64,000 nt of DNA from Terriglobia bacterium (GTDB lineage: Bacteria; Acidobacteriota; Terriglobia; Acidiferrales; UBA7541): positions 62,001-126,000 of the forward strand of contig JAIQFB010000012.1 of the NCBI GenBank assembly GCA_020073485.1, read 5' to 3'. The notes under the pieces are model-generated. The model was not told the DNA's origin. It saw nothing but the letters and a program-made list of their open reading frames with translations, and searched no databases. Both the position numbers and the translations under genes were made by a program. Of this stretch, positions 1 to 8,668 are shown one piece after another (positions within the stretch are counted from its first letter, which is position 1; every line of letters starts with the position of its first letter).

Positions 1-402
1 GCTTACTGGTACGGCGCGGACATGGAAGCGTGCCTGGAGGTGCAGGGCGGCGCGCCGGATTTCGCGGTGGCGCAGAAAGTGCGCGTCACCGGGCATTTGG
101 GAAAGCGCGAAGTGTCGCATACGGCGGTGGTGACGGCGGTGCAGCAGGCGCGTCTATTCGAATGGCGTTTCGAAGACCGCTACGGCGTGAAGGGCCTGGA
201 GCGCTGGGAGATCGAACGGCTGCGCGTACGGTCTCCGGAGATCGCGCCGAAAACGATCGTACGGATGCACAGCGCGTACAGGATGCCCGGCCTGTTGGGG
301 AAGGCCATGGACTGGCTTCTGACGCGCCACGCGGTCGCCAGGCGCAACCAGGACTATCTGGCGCGGCTCAAGCGCTATGCAGAGCATGGCGAGCTGGAAT
401 GA
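1..402 (+). CDS. SRPBCC-like (polyketide cyclase/START fold) protein, 5' end missing
   Basis: The reading frame is open from base 1, so the gene begins before the window; the visible 133 codons end at a TGA. The pattern VVTAVQQARLFEWRF, then YGVKGLERWEIE, then a hydrophobic MPGLLGKAMDWLL helix and a basic C-terminal helix resembles the C-terminal half of SRPBCC-fold proteins, which bind small hydrophobic ligands. No catalytic residue can be assigned. The assignment rests on pattern only, since half of the fold is outside the window. It precedes the CPBP protease gene by only a few bases and may be co-transcribed with it. Confidence 0.55.
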   Translation, partial: AYWYGADMEACLEVQGGAPDFAVAQKVRVTGHLGKREVSHTAVVTAVQQARLFEWRFEDRYGVKGLERWEIERLRVRSPEIAPKTIVRMHSAYRMPGLLGKAMDWLLTRHAVARRNQDYLARLKRYAEHGELE

Positions 403-406
403 ATTC

Positions 407-1354
407 ATGACCTTCGAAAAAAAACCGGAACCGCAAGCGAACCCAAGATCACTGCTCGCGCCGCCCGGCGGCACCATCGACGGCCCAAAGGCCATCTTCT
501 GGAACGAACGCGAACTGCGGGCCGGGTGGCGGCTGCTCATTTACCTGCTGCTTTTTGTGACGCTTGCTTCCGCTGCAGTTTATCTGACGATTGCGCTTCA
601 TTTCCCGCAAGTAATGCGGGGAAACATTACGGCCCCGGCCATGCTGGTGCAAGAGGGCGTGGGAGCGATCGCCGCGATGGCTGCGGCGGCAATTATGGGA
701 GCGCTCGAACAACGGGATTTCGGCGTTTACGGGCTTCCCGGCGCGGGGGCGTTCGGCGAACGATTCTGGCAGGGCGTGGTGTGGGGAATCGTCATGATCG
801 CGGCGATGATTTTCCTGATCCGGCTGTTCGGCGGGTTTTCATTTGGGGAAATGGCGCTGCAGGGGGGCGCGGTTTGGCGTTACGCGCTGCTCTGGGCTCT
901 GGTGTTTCTGTGCGTGGGTTTCTTCGAGGAATTTCTTTTTCGCGGCTACGCGCAATTCACTCTCGCCAGCGGACTTGAATTTTGGCCTGCAGCCACGATG
1001 CTGTCCGCGTCATTCGGCCTTCTTCACCTCGGCAATGGAGGGGAAGACAAGGTGGGCGCGGCGAGCGTGTTTGTGATGGGCATGTTTTTCTGCCTGACGC
1101 TGCGGCGCACCGGAAATTTGTGGTTCGCGGTGGGGCTGCACGCGTCGTTCGATTGGGGCGAGACGTTTTTGTTTTCGGTGCCCAATAGCGGCATCGTCGC
1201 GCCGGGGCATTTGCTGAATTCTTCGTTCCACGGCCCCGCGTGGCTCACCGGCGGCACGGTCGGACCGGAAGGCAGCGTCATGGCGTTCGCGGTGCTCGCG
1301 CTTACGGCCGTGATTTTCAGCCGGGTGTATCCGCCGAGGGAAGATCGGCAGTAG
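407..1354 (+). CDS. CPBP family intramembrane glutamic endopeptidase (Abi/CAAX-protease like)
   Basis: A 315-residue multi-pass membrane protein with the three CPBP motifs: FFEEFLFRGY (the EExxxR pair), FGLLHLGNG (FxxxH) and GLHASFDW (HxxxD/N). These form the glutamate and histidine active site of prenyl-protease-like and bacteriocin-immunity-like membrane proteases. The substrate cannot be inferred. The hydrophilic N-terminus is followed by about eight hydrophobic segments. The ATG at 407 is chosen because GGA sits 8 bases upstream; ATGs at 377 and 386 are in frame but overlap the previous gene and lack a ribosome-binding site. The TAG stop lies inside the left arm of a palindromic repeat. 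Confidence 0.88.
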   Translation: MTFEKKPEPQANPRSLLAPPGGTIDGPKAIFWNERELRAGWRLLIYLLLFVTLASAAVYLTIALHFPQVMRGNITAPAMLVQEGVGAIAAMAAAAIMGALEQRDFGVYGLPGAGAFGERFWQGVVWGIVMIAAMIFLIRLFGGFSFGEMALQGGAVWRYALLWALVFLCVGFFEEFLFRGYAQFTLASGLEFWPAATMLSASFGLLHLGNGGEDKVGAASVFVMGMFFCLTLRRTGNLWFAVGLHASFDWGETFLFSVPNSGIVAPGHLLNSSFHGPAWLTGGTVGPEGSVMAFAVLALTAVIFSRVYPPREDRQ

Positions 1355-1427
1355 GAAAGGCTTCAGCATGTCTGGTTTTGATTCTCCTCGTCAATCACCA
1401 AAACCGACAGGCTGAAGCCTGTCCTAC
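1351..1427. repeat. REP/BIME-like palindrome, GGCTTCAGCC family, two arms
   Basis: Left arm 1351-1380 (GTAGGAAAGGCTTCAGC...) and right arm 1399-1427 (...GGCTGAAGCCTGTCCTAC) are imperfect inverted copies of about 29 bases. Each arm contains its own small palindrome around GGCTTCAGCC. The outer ends read GTAG and CTAC, as in REP elements. The first TAG is the stop codon of the CPBP gene. It could also work as a transcription terminator hairpin. Confidence 0.8.
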
Positions 1428-1467
1428 CGTAACCGTCGCGCCGTTTTCAATTTTTCCCTAGCCTCAT

Positions 1468-1576
1468 GTCGTCATTCCGAGCCTGCTGTTGGCGAGGAAT
1501 CCCTCTTGGGTTCGTGGGCGCACACAAAGAAAGAGGGATTCCTCGGGCCAAAGGCGGGCCCTCGGAATGACGGCGA
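1468..1576. repeat. Large inverted repeat, TCATTCCGAG family (imperfect copy)
   Basis: Left arm from 1469 (TCGTCATTCCGAG...GAGGAATCCCTCTT) and right arm ending near 1573 (AAGAGGGATTCCTCG...CTCGGAATGACGGCGA) are complementary with a few unpaired bases. A second, perfect copy of the same element lies at 19956-20051. It sits between a plus-strand gene end and the 3' end of tyrS, so both genes converge on it. Confidence 0.8.
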
Positions 1577-1637
1577 TGAGAGTGGGTCACGGAATGCGAA
1601 ACGTGCTCAGCGCGGATCGATGGAAGTGCGGAAAAAC

Positions 1638-2873
1638 CTACTCCACAATCACGCGCAGGAATTTCTTTTTTCCGGCGCGCAATAAGAATTCGCGCGGCGT
1701 GCCGAGGTCGACGTCCTTCTTCACGTCGGAGATTCGTTCGCCATCGAGTTCCACGCCGCCCTGTTTCACCAAGCGGTCCGCTTCACTGCGCGAAGGCGCG
1801 AGCTGCAGTTCGACCAGCAGCGCGGTCAGGCGCTTCGCCGGGCCGGCCGGAATCTTGCGCGCGGGCGCTTCGTCCGGCGCCTCGCGGTCGCGGAACACGC
1901 GCTGGAATTCGGCGGCGGCTTTTTCTCCGGCCTCGGCGCCGTGAAATCCGGCGATGATTTCCTGCGCCAGCGACATTTTTACGTCCATGGGATGGAGCGC
2001 GCCGGATTTCACTTTCGCGGCGAGCGCCGCAATTTCCTCCGGCGTGTGGTCGGTCACCAGATCGAAGTAGGGCCACATCATATCGTCCGAGACCGACATC
2101 ATCTTGCCGAACATCGTCGACGGCGGCTCCGTGATGCCCACGTAATTGCCCAGCGACTTCGACATTTTGCGCTGGCCGTCCAGGCCCACCAGGATCGGCA
2201 TGGTCAACGCCACCTGCGAGGGCTGCCCGTACTCGCGCTGAATTTCGCGGCCCACCAGCAGATTGAATTTCTGCTCGGTGGCGCCCAGCTCGACGTCCGC
2301 CTCAAGCGCGACCGAATCGTAGGCCTGCAGCAACGGGTAGAGCAGTTCGTGGATGGAGATGGGCAGATTGCCCGCGAGGCGCGAGCGAAAATCCTCGCGT
2401 TCGAGCATGCGCGCCAGGCGGTAACGCGCGCACAGGCGGATCATGTCGTGCCCGGTCAGCTTGCCGAGCCACTCGGAGTTGTAGCGCACCTCCGTATTTT
2501 CCCGGTGGAGAATCTTGTAGACCTGTTCGAGGTAGGTCTTCGCGTTGGCGTCCACTTGCTCGCGCGTCAACGGCGGACGTGTTTCTGATTGCCCGGTGGG
2601 ATCGCCCACCATGGCCGTGAAATCGCCGACCAGAAAAATCGCCGTGTGGCCCAGGTCTTGAAAATGTTTCAGTTTGCGCAATACGACGGTGTGGCCCAGA
2701 TGCAGGTCGGGCGCTGTCGGGTCCACACCCAGTTTCACGCGCAGGGGTTTTCCTGTTTTGATAGAAGATTCGAGCTTCGCCTTTAAATCCTCCTCGCGAA
2801 TAATCTCCGCCGCGCCCTTGCGCAGGTACGCGAGTTGCTGGTCCACGGGCTGAAAATGTTTTTTCGTCGTCAT
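1638..2873 (-). CDS. tyrS: Tyrosyl-tRNA synthetase
   Basis: A 411-residue class I aminoacyl-tRNA synthetase that charges tRNA-Tyr. The first signature is [18 protein letters not shown] (HIGH-type HLGH) and the second is KMSKSLGN (KMSKS loop). A C-terminal S4 RNA-binding domain begins around residue 340 ([31 protein letters not shown]). The length and the [13 protein letters not shown]-terminus match the shorter bacterial TyrS (TyrZ-like) group. The ATG overlaps the purN stop as ATGA, so translation is probably coupled to purN. Confidence 0.97.
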   Translation of the reverse strand: MTTKKHFQPVDQQLAYLRKGAAEIIREEDLKAKLESSIKTGKPLRVKLGVDPTAPDLHLGHTVVLRKLKHFQDLGHTAIFLVGDFTAMVGDPTGQSETRPPLTREQVDANAKTYLEQVYKILHRENTEVRYNSEWLGKLTGHDMIRLCARYRLARMLEREDFRSRLAGNLPISIHELLYPLLQAYDSVALEADVELGATEQKFNLLVGREIQREYGQPSQVALTMPILVGLDGQRKMSKSLGNYVGITEPPSTMFGKMMSVSDDMMWPYFDLVTDHTPEEIAALAAKVKSGALHPMDVKMSLAQEIIAGFHGAEAGEKAAAEFQRVFRDREAPDEAPARKIPAGPAKRLTALLVELQLAPSRSEADRLVKQGGVELDGERISDVKKDVDLGTPREFLLRAGKKKFLRVIVE

Positions 2874-3493
2874 GATGGATTTGCGAGCTTGATCACGCGG
2901 CGCCCCTCGATGCGGTAGCGGCCCGAGAGAACCAGCCGCACGGCTTCGGCGTAAATACGGTGCTCCTCGGCGAGAATGCGCGCGGAAAGCGATTTGTCGG
3001 TATCGTCATCGCGCACAGGAACCACCGCTTGCACCAGAATCGGCCCGGCGTCCAATGTTTCGTCCACCAGATGCACCGTGCAGCCGCTGAATTGCACGCC
3101 GTATTCCAGCGCTTGCCGCTGCGCCTCCAGGCCCGGAAACGATGGCAGCAGCGACGGATGAATATTCAGGATGCGCTGCGGAAACGCGGCCACAAAATAA
3201 GGAGAAAGCAGGCGCATGAATCCCGCGAGGCACACCAAGTCCACATTCGCTTTGCGAAGCTCCGCCACAACCAGCGTGTCGTAGGCCTCGCGCGGCAGGC
3301 CCTTCGAGGGAATCGCCTTCGCCGCAATCCCGCGCGCCGCTGCGCGCGTCAGCCCCGGAGCGTCTTCCCGGTTGCTGATTACGATGGCGATTTCCGCGCC
3401 GGGAATGCGCCCGGCCGCAATCTGATCGGCCAGCGCCTCGAAATTCGATCCTCGCCCGGACAACAGCACTCCAATGCGATGCGGCATAAGCAA
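2870..3493 (-). CDS. purN: Phosphoribosylglycinamide formyltransferase
   Basis: A 207-residue GART enzyme that transfers a formyl group from 10-formyl-THF to GAR in purine synthesis. The N-terminal [16 protein letters not shown] binds the phosphoribosyl group. [13 protein letters not shown] and [20 protein letters not shown] contain the catalytic Asn and His, and [19 protein letters not shown] carries the catalytic Asp. The length fits the family (about 200). A second in-frame ATG at 3487 is equally possible. It is the upstream partner of tyrS (4-base overlap) and is separate from the pur operon at 7.5-14 kb. Confidence 0.96.
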   Translation of the reverse strand: MLMPHRIGVLLSGRGSNFEALADQIAAGRIPGAEIAIVISNREDAPGLTRAAARGIAAKAIPSKGLPREAYDTLVVAELRKANVDLVCLAGFMRLLSPYFVAAFPQRILNIHPSLLPSFPGLEAQRQALEYGVQFSGCTVHLVDETLDAGPILVQAVVPVRDDDTDKSLSARILAEEHRIYAEAVRLVLSGRYRIEGRRVIKLANPS

Positions 3494-3760
3494 AAGACGT
3501 TAGCATAACCGCGCGGCGCATCCAACCGGGGCTTTGCCGCGATCACGCAAATTCACGCCTCGATTTATCCCTTCTGAATGTGCCACTCCCGGGCAGCACC
3601 CCAAAACCGTCCCTCAGAACAGGTGTTTCCATCCCCTTTCCGGGTTAATCTAGTTCCCTACGAAGAGACAATTTCACGCGGCGTTTGTCTTCCCCCTTCG
3701 AGGATTGGGTTTACAAAGGATTGGCGATTTTTTGAACCTCGCGCCGGCGGTGACAAACAA

Positions 3761-5920
3761 ATGCCCATGACTCTCAAGCGGCCAGCCCTCAGTCTTGCGC
3801 TGCTTTCCGCACTGGTGTTCGCGATGTGGGGGTGCGTCGGCACGGCTTCCAAATCGACAACCACGAATCCGAACGCCCCGACGATCACGGCGCAGCCCGC
3901 GAACCAGTCGGTCACCATCGGGCAAACCGCTACTTTTTCCGTCGTGGCTGCGGGCACCGCGCCCCTCGCTTACCAGTGGCAGAAAAATAATACGAATATT
4001 TCAGGCGCAACATCCGCCAGCTACACGACGTCTGCGACGGTTTCCGGCGATAACGATGCGAATTTTCGCGTGATCGTCTCGAACTCGGCCGGCAGCATCA
4101 CCAGCAGTTCGGCAATATTGACGGTCCTGGCGCTTCCGGTTGCTCCCAGCATCGCGACGCAACCGGCCAATCAGGCCGTGAACGCCGGGCAAATTGCGAC
4201 ATTCTCTGTGGTGGCCGCGGGAACCGCGCCATTCACCTACCAGTGGCAGAAAAATAATACGAATATTTCAGGCGCGACGTCCGCCAGCTACACGACGCCG
4301 GCGACCACTTCCGCCGACAACGGCGCGACTTTCCGCGTGGTCGTCACCAACTCCGTGAACAGCATCACCAGCAATTCGGCAACGCTGACCGTCAATGCGG
4401 TCGTGGCCGTCGGGACCGATGTCACCACGTTTCACAACGACAATCTGCGCACCGGACAGAATCTCACCGAAACTACATTGACGCCGGCGAACGTAAAGTC
4501 GCAGACCTTCGGCCTGCTCCGAAACCTTTCCGTGGACGGCAAAGTAGACGCCGAACCTCTCTACCTGTCAAAGCTTTTGATAAACGGGGGCGTGTCGAAC
4601 GTCGTGTTCGTCGTGACCGAACACGACTCGGTCTACGCATTCGATTCCGATACCGGCGCGCAGTTGTGGAAAGTCTCCCTGCTCGGTTCGGGCGAGACCA
4701 CCAGCGATAGCCGCAATTGCGGCCAGGTTTCTCCCGAGATCGGCATCACGTCCACGCCGGTGATCGACCGCGCGGCCGGCCCGCATGGAACGATGTATGT
4801 GGTTGCCATGTCCAAGAACGGATCGACGTATTTTCAGCGCCTTCACGCGCTTGACGTCACCACCGGCGCCGAACTCCTCGGCGGGCCCATGGCAGTGCAG
4901 GCCACATATTCCGGCACGGGCGCGAACAGTTCCGGCGGGCAAGTGATTTTCGATCCCAAGCAATACAAGGAGCGCGCGGGCCTGCTTCTGCTGAACGGCG
5001 TGATCTATACGAGTTGGGCGTCGCATTGCGACATCAATCCGTACACTGCCTGGATCATCGGCTATAGCGCGGCGACCCTGGCGCAAACCAGCGTGCTCAA
5101 TCTCACTCCAAACGGCAACGAAGGCTCGATCTGGCAGAGCGGAGGCGGGCCTGCGGCCGATGCGCAGGGCAACATCTACGCCTTGATTGCCAACGGCACT
5201 TTTGAAACCACGCTCGATACGAATGGATTTCCCAACAAGCAGGACTACGGCAACGCGTTCGTGAAAGTTTCCACCACCAACGGCGTGCTTCAGGTGGCCG
5301 ATTATTTCAACATGTCGAACACGACGAACGAATCGAATACGGACGCTGATCTGGGTTCTGGTAATGCCATGGTGCTGCCCGATGCGAACTTTGGCGCCGC
5401 CGGAACGCTACACCTGGCCGTGGGCGCGGGGAAGGACGGACATCTGTACGTCGTGGACCGCAACAATCTGGGGAAGTTCAACCCATCGGCAAACAACGTG
5501 TACCAGGATCTCCCCGGCGTATTGCCAAACGGAGTGTGGGGAGTGCCCGCGTACTTCAACAGTACGGTCTATTTCTGCGACGTGAATGACACTCTGAAAT
5601 CTTTCGCCATCGCCAACGGCAGACTTTCCACCACACCTATGCATACGGCCGCGTCGTTCACATATCCCGGAGTGCTCCCCAGCATTTCGGCCAGCGGAAG
5701 CTCCAACGGAATAGTCTGGGCGATTGAAAATACCGGCACCGCGGTTCTGCACGCGTTTTCGGCGAGCGACCTGACGCAGGAGCTATACAACAGCAATCAG
5801 GCCGCCAATAGCCGCGACCACTTCGGCAGCGGCAACAAATTCATCACGCCGATGATCGCCGACGGAAAAGTGTTTGCCGCGACGACGAACAGCGTGGCCG
5901 TCTTCGGCCTGCTGCCGTAG
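3761..5920 (+). CDS. Lipoprotein with two Ig-like domains and a PQQ-like beta-propeller
   Basis: A 719-residue exported protein. The N-terminus (MPMTLKRPALSLALLSAL..., Cys at about residue 26 after AMWG) looks like a lipoprotein signal peptide. Two tandem Ig-like domains of about 85 residues follow (ITAQPANQSVTIGQTATFSV and a near copy), then a propeller with VVTEHDSVYAFDSDTGAQLW-type blades. PQQ/quinoprotein-like propellers may be enzymes or adhesion scaffolds, and no catalytic residues can be assigned. The ATG at 3761 is chosen because GGTGA lies just upstream and the signal peptide starts there; the open frame reaches back to 3578. The two Ig domains share almost identical DNA near 3971 and 4238, a sign of recent internal duplication. 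Confidence 0.85.
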   Translation: MPMTLKRPALSLALLSALVFAMWGCVGTASKSTTTNPNAPTITAQPANQSVTIGQTATFSVVAAGTAPLAYQWQKNNTNISGATSASYTTSATVSGDNDANFRVIVSNSAGSITSSSAILTVLALPVAPSIATQPANQAVNAGQIATFSVVAAGTAPFTYQWQKNNTNISGATSASYTTPATTSADNGATFRVVVTNSVNSITSNSATLTVNAVVAVGTDVTTFHNDNLRTGQNLTETTLTPANVKSQTFGLLRNLSVDGKVDAEPLYLSKLLINGGVSNVVFVVTEHDSVYAFDSDTGAQLWKVSLLGSGETTSDSRNCGQVSPEIGITSTPVIDRAAGPHGTMYVVAMSKNGSTYFQRLHALDVTTGAELLGGPMAVQATYSGTGANSSGGQVIFDPKQYKERAGLLLLNGVIYTSWASHCDINPYTAWIIGYSAATLAQTSVLNLTPNGNEGSIWQSGGGPAADAQGNIYALIANGTFETTLDTNGFPNKQDYGNAFVKVSTTNGVLQVADYFNMSNTTNESNTDADLGSGNAMVLPDANFGAAGTLHLAVGAGKDGHLYVVDRNNLGKFNPSANNVYQDLPGVLPNGVWGVPAYFNSTVYFCDVNDTLKSFAIANGRLSTTPMHTAASFTYPGVLPSISASGSSNGIVWAIENTGTAVLHAFSASDLTQELYNSNQAANSRDHFGSGNKFITPMIADGKVFAATTNSVAVFGLLP

Positions 5921-5936
5921 TGAGCGCCGCGAACGG

Positions 5937-6269
5937 CTACAGTTTTCCCCAGAAGGCAAACGTCACCGCTCCCATCAGGAACAGGAACGAGACCGCGTAA
6001 TTCCATTTAATCGTTTCGCCGAGATAGAGCCAGGCGAAGACCACGAACACGCAGAGCGTGACAGTTTCCTGGATGATTTTCAGCTGAAACGCCGTGAATT
6101 CGCCGTACCCGATGCGGTTCGCCGGAACCTGAAAACAGTATTCCAGAAACGCGATCATCCAGCTCACGACGATGGCGGTGATCAGCGGCGCATTGCGGTG
6201 TTTCAGGTGGCCGTACCACGCGATGGTCATGAAAATGTTGGAGCAAATGAGAAGAAGGATGGTTGTCAT
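5937..6269 (-). CDS. DUF486 / DMT-family small membrane protein
   Basis: A 110-residue integral membrane protein with four predicted helices (starting ILLLICSNIFMTIAWYGHL and ending FLFLMGAVTFAFWG). AWYGHLKHR, VSWMIAFLEYCFQVPANRIGY and LKIIQETVTLCVFVVFAWLYL match the DUF486 family, a drug/metabolite-transporter relative of unknown substrate. The length is typical. It converges on the preceding propeller gene with 16 bases between them and stands alone as a unit. Confidence 0.88.
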   Translation of the reverse strand: MTTILLLICSNIFMTIAWYGHLKHRNAPLITAIVVSWMIAFLEYCFQVPANRIGYGEFTAFQLKIIQETVTLCVFVVFAWLYLGETIKWNYAVSFLFLMGAVTFAFWGKL

Positions 6270-6326
6270 GGCGCGGAAATCGTATCACGGCGGCAAAACG
6301 GATTGAATTGGCGCGCCGACGGAATA

Positions 6327-6950
6327 TTACAATTTTCGCACGACCAGCGTCCCTGCAATCATGTCATGCAGGGCCTGCTTCTTTTCCGTGAACCCGGCCA
6401 TGATGTAACCGATGAACAGGGGAATCAGTGAGGTAATGATCTTCGAGAAGAACCGGCCGGTGGCGTGGCCGAAGGACAGCCTTCGGCCTTCGAGGTCGGT
6501 CACGCGAAGAGACATCGCTGCTTTGCCGAATGTCCCCTGTCGCTCGGAACTTTCCATTCCCGCGAAGTACAGCCATTGCAAAGCTATGAAAAAAAGCATC
6601 GCGAGCAGGAATACCAAAAACATCGGCCCGAAAATGGCGGCGGCTACTCGCGGGTCGACAGCGTGCGAGTCGCCAACGCGGCGGTGCATCATCAGGCCGA
6701 ATCCGCCGAACATGACGAACAGGACCATGACCACCAGCCCAAACGGAATTCCGAGGATCGCGCCATCAATCAAATACGCGACAAAGCGAAGCCAGAATCC
6801 CCCATAAGACATAGGCCTTGAAACATTCCCTACCGAGGGAGAAGCAAGTGCGTCCTGCGTGGCGGGAGCGGCAACTCCAACCTCCTGCCCGCAGCCCTGG
6901 CAAAAGCGGTTCCCCTCTTGTACATTCTGGCCACAGCGTGTGCAGAACAT
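6327..6950 (-). CDS. Zinc-ribbon plus RDD family membrane protein
   Basis: A 207-residue protein. The N-terminal zinc ribbon MFCTRCGQNVQEGNRFCQGCG has the CxxC-x10-CxxC pattern. A linker follows, then an RDD domain from about residue 47 (SYGGFWLRFVAYLIDGAIL with the conserved Arg and Asp, and GTFGKAAMSLRVTDLEGRRLSFGHATGRF). About four membrane segments are visible. RDD proteins are linked to membrane transport or ion exchange, but the role here is unknown. The combination of zinc ribbon and RDD is common in bacteria. Confidence 0.88.
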   Translation of the reverse strand: MFCTRCGQNVQEGNRFCQGCGQEVGVAAPATQDALASPSVGNVSRPMSYGGFWLRFVAYLIDGAILGIPFGLVVMVLFVMFGGFGLMMHRRVGDSHAVDPRVAAAIFGPMFLVFLLAMLFFIALQWLYFAGMESSERQGTFGKAAMSLRVTDLEGRRLSFGHATGRFFSKIITSLIPLFIGYIMAGFTEKKQALHDMIAGTLVVRKL

Positions 6951-7056
6951 TTTCGCCTCGCTCTCCGCCGCCCGGTGGCAGCGTCCTCGCGTCGAACGAT
7001 GGTGCTTTATATCGCGTGCGACCGCTCAGGTCAATCGAAGGGACGGCTGGGATTAT

Positions 7057-7130
7057 GTAGGACAGGCACTCTTGCCTGTCCCTTACAGCTCGGCAAGGCT
7101 GGCGCGGACAGGCAAGAGTGCCTGTCCTAC
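7057..7130. repeat. Perfect inverted repeat with GTAG/CTAC ends (GGACAGGCACTC core)
   Basis: Two 25-base arms (7057-7081 and 7106-7130) are exact reverse complements, separated by 24 bases. Each arm is itself nearly palindromic (GGACAGGCACTC / TTGCCTGTCC). The ends are GTAG and CTAC, as in REP/BIME elements. It lies in the divergent intergenic region between the RDD gene and the Cdd1-like gene. Confidence 0.85.
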
Positions 7131-7172
7131 CGCGTCTTGCCAATCGGAATCTAGGAGGCGTATAGTCGGCGA

Positions 7173-7466
7173 ATGAACAAGGCGAAGATAAAACGAAAAG
7201 AAGATCGCGCCTTGCGTGACCTCATCTCCATCGGTCCCGCCATGGTTCGCGATTTTAAGTTGCTGGGCGTCAAATCGGTGGCGGAACTGGCGCGGCAGAA
7301 TCCCCAGAAACTTTACGAAAAGCTTTGCCGGATCACCGGCACGCGGCAGGATCCCTGCGTGCTGGACACGTTCCGCGCGGGCGTCGCGCAGGCCCGCAAT
7401 CCGCGATTGCCGGCGGAGCAATGCCAGTGGTGGTACTGGAGCCGGAAGCGCAAAGCGGAGGGTTGA
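7173..7466 (+). CDS. Cdd1-like helix-hairpin-helix protein (pathogenicity-locus family)
   Basis: A 97-residue protein. LRDLISIGPAMVRDFKLLGVKSVAELARQNP is a helix-hairpin-helix segment; KLYEKLCRITGTRQDPCVLDTFRAGV and the terminal CQWWYWSRKRKAEG match the Cdd1 (PF11731-type) family, which ends in a WWxW motif. Family members are small, probably DNA-binding, and have no established role. An AGGAGG lies at 7153-7158, rather far (14 bases) from the ATG. It is flanked on both sides by REP-like palindromes. Confidence 0.8.
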   Translation: MNKAKIKRKEDRALRDLISIGPAMVRDFKLLGVKSVAELARQNPQKLYEKLCRITGTRQDPCVLDTFRAGVAQARNPRLPAEQCQWWYWSRKRKAEG

Positions 7467-7473
7467 GGTTTTG

Positions 7474-7553
7474 AGTAGCGTAGGCTTCAGCCTGCGCGGT
7501 TTAAATGGCACACGTGCGAGATCTCAACCGCGCCGGCTGAAGCCTACGCCACT
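7474..7553. repeat. REP/BIME-like palindrome, GGCTTCAGCC family, two arms
   Basis: The left arm 7475-7501 (GTAGCGTAGGCTTCAGCCTG...) and right arm 7526-7552 (...CGGCTGAAGCCTACGCCAC) are inverted copies of 27 bases with few mismatches, separated by 24 bases. It lies between the convergent 3' ends of the Cdd1-like gene and purM, so it may terminate both. Confidence 0.85.
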
Positions 7554-7557
7554 AGAC

Positions 7558-8601
7558 CTAAAACGGCAATTTCCCGGTGTACAGCACTTGCGGCTTGCGC
7601 GGGTCGGCGCGGCGGACCTGGCCGATACGATAGAATTTCTCGCGTCGGCGCTTCAATTCGGTTTCCACGGCTTTGTGGTTTTCCACCGGCAGCACCAGGA
7701 TCATTCCCACGCCCATGTTGAACGTCTGGAGCAGTTCATCGCGCTCGAGTTTGCCGAGTCCCGCGAGGTAGGAAAAAATCGGCGGCACGGGCCACGAACC
7801 GAGCTCGATTTCCGCCTGCACGCCGCGCGGCAGCACGCGCGGCAAATTCCCGGTGATGCCGCCGCCAGTGATGTGCGCCATGCCGCTAAGCCACCCGCTC
7901 GCGACCGTGTGCTTCAGCATGGGCCAGTAGCAGCGGTGCGGGCGCAGCAACTCCGCGCCGATTTTGTTGCTGATTTCCGCGACGTAGGTTTCCGGCTGCA
8001 GGCCGGCGTGGTCGAAGACCAGCTTGCGCGCCAGCGAGTAGCCGTTGGTGTGCAGGCCGGTCGAAGGCAGCGCCAGAAGCAGATCGCCGGGCTTCACCGC
8101 GCTGGTTTTTTTCAGGCTGGCGCGTTCCATCACGCCGACAATGAAACCGGCCAGATCGTATTCCCCCGGCGCATAGAAGCCAGGCATTTCGGCGGTTTCG
8201 CCGCCGATCAGCGCGCAGCCGGCGGCGTGGCAGGCGCGCGCCATGCCCTCGACCACCTGTTCGACAATATTCGGATCCATCTTGCCCATGGCAAGGTAAT
8301 CCAGGAAAAACAGGGGCTCCGCGCCCAGCGTCAGAATGTCGTTGACGCAATGATTCACCAGGTCTCCGCCGACGGTCGAGTGAATGCCCGCGGCCATGGC
8401 GACTTTCAGCTTGGTGCCGACGCCGTCGGCGCTCGAGACCAATACCGGCTCTTTCCATTTCTTATCCAGCGCGAAGAGTCCGCCGAACGAGCCGATTCCA
8501 CCGATCACACCCGGCGTAAATGTGCGCGAGGCCAGGCGCCGGATGCGCTGCTTGGCCTGATCGGCGAGCGAGATGTTCACACCTGCTTCCGCGTAGTCCA
8601 T
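7558..8601 (-). CDS. purM: Phosphoribosylformylglycinamidine cyclo-ligase (AIR synthetase)
   Basis: A 347-residue enzyme that closes the imidazole ring of AIR using ATP. The start MDYAEAGVNISLADQAKQRI matches PurM (Y-x-x-AGVD/N). VSSADGVGTKLKVA and NDILTLGAEPLFFLDYLA are the nucleotide and Mg sites, and HITGGGITGNLPRVLP is the family signature. The open frame reaches back to 8724, but the family start is the ATG at 8601, leaving a 67-base gap from lepB. It is the last gene of the purQ-purL-purF-lepB-purM run. Confidence 0.97.
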   Translation of the reverse strand: MDYAEAGVNISLADQAKQRIRRLASRTFTPGVIGGIGSFGGLFALDKKWKEPVLVSSADGVGTKLKVAMAAGIHSTVGGDLVNHCVNDILTLGAEPLFFLDYLAMGKMDPNIVEQVVEGMARACHAAGCALIGGETAEMPGFYAPGEYDLAGFIVGVMERASLKKTSAVKPGDLLLALPSTGLHTNGYSLARKLVFDHAGLQPETYVAEISNKIGAELLRPHRCYWPMLKHTVASGWLSGMAHITGGGITGNLPRVLPRGVQAEIELGSWPVPPIFSYLAGLGKLERDELLQTFNMGVGMILVLPVENHKAVETELKRRREKFYRIGQVRRADPRKPQVLYTGKLPF

Positions 8602-8668
8602 GAACGTGAGCTCTTTCTGCCGTGGCGAGAGGAGACGCGCGGCGTGCTCCTGCCGATTGGAAACGAAT

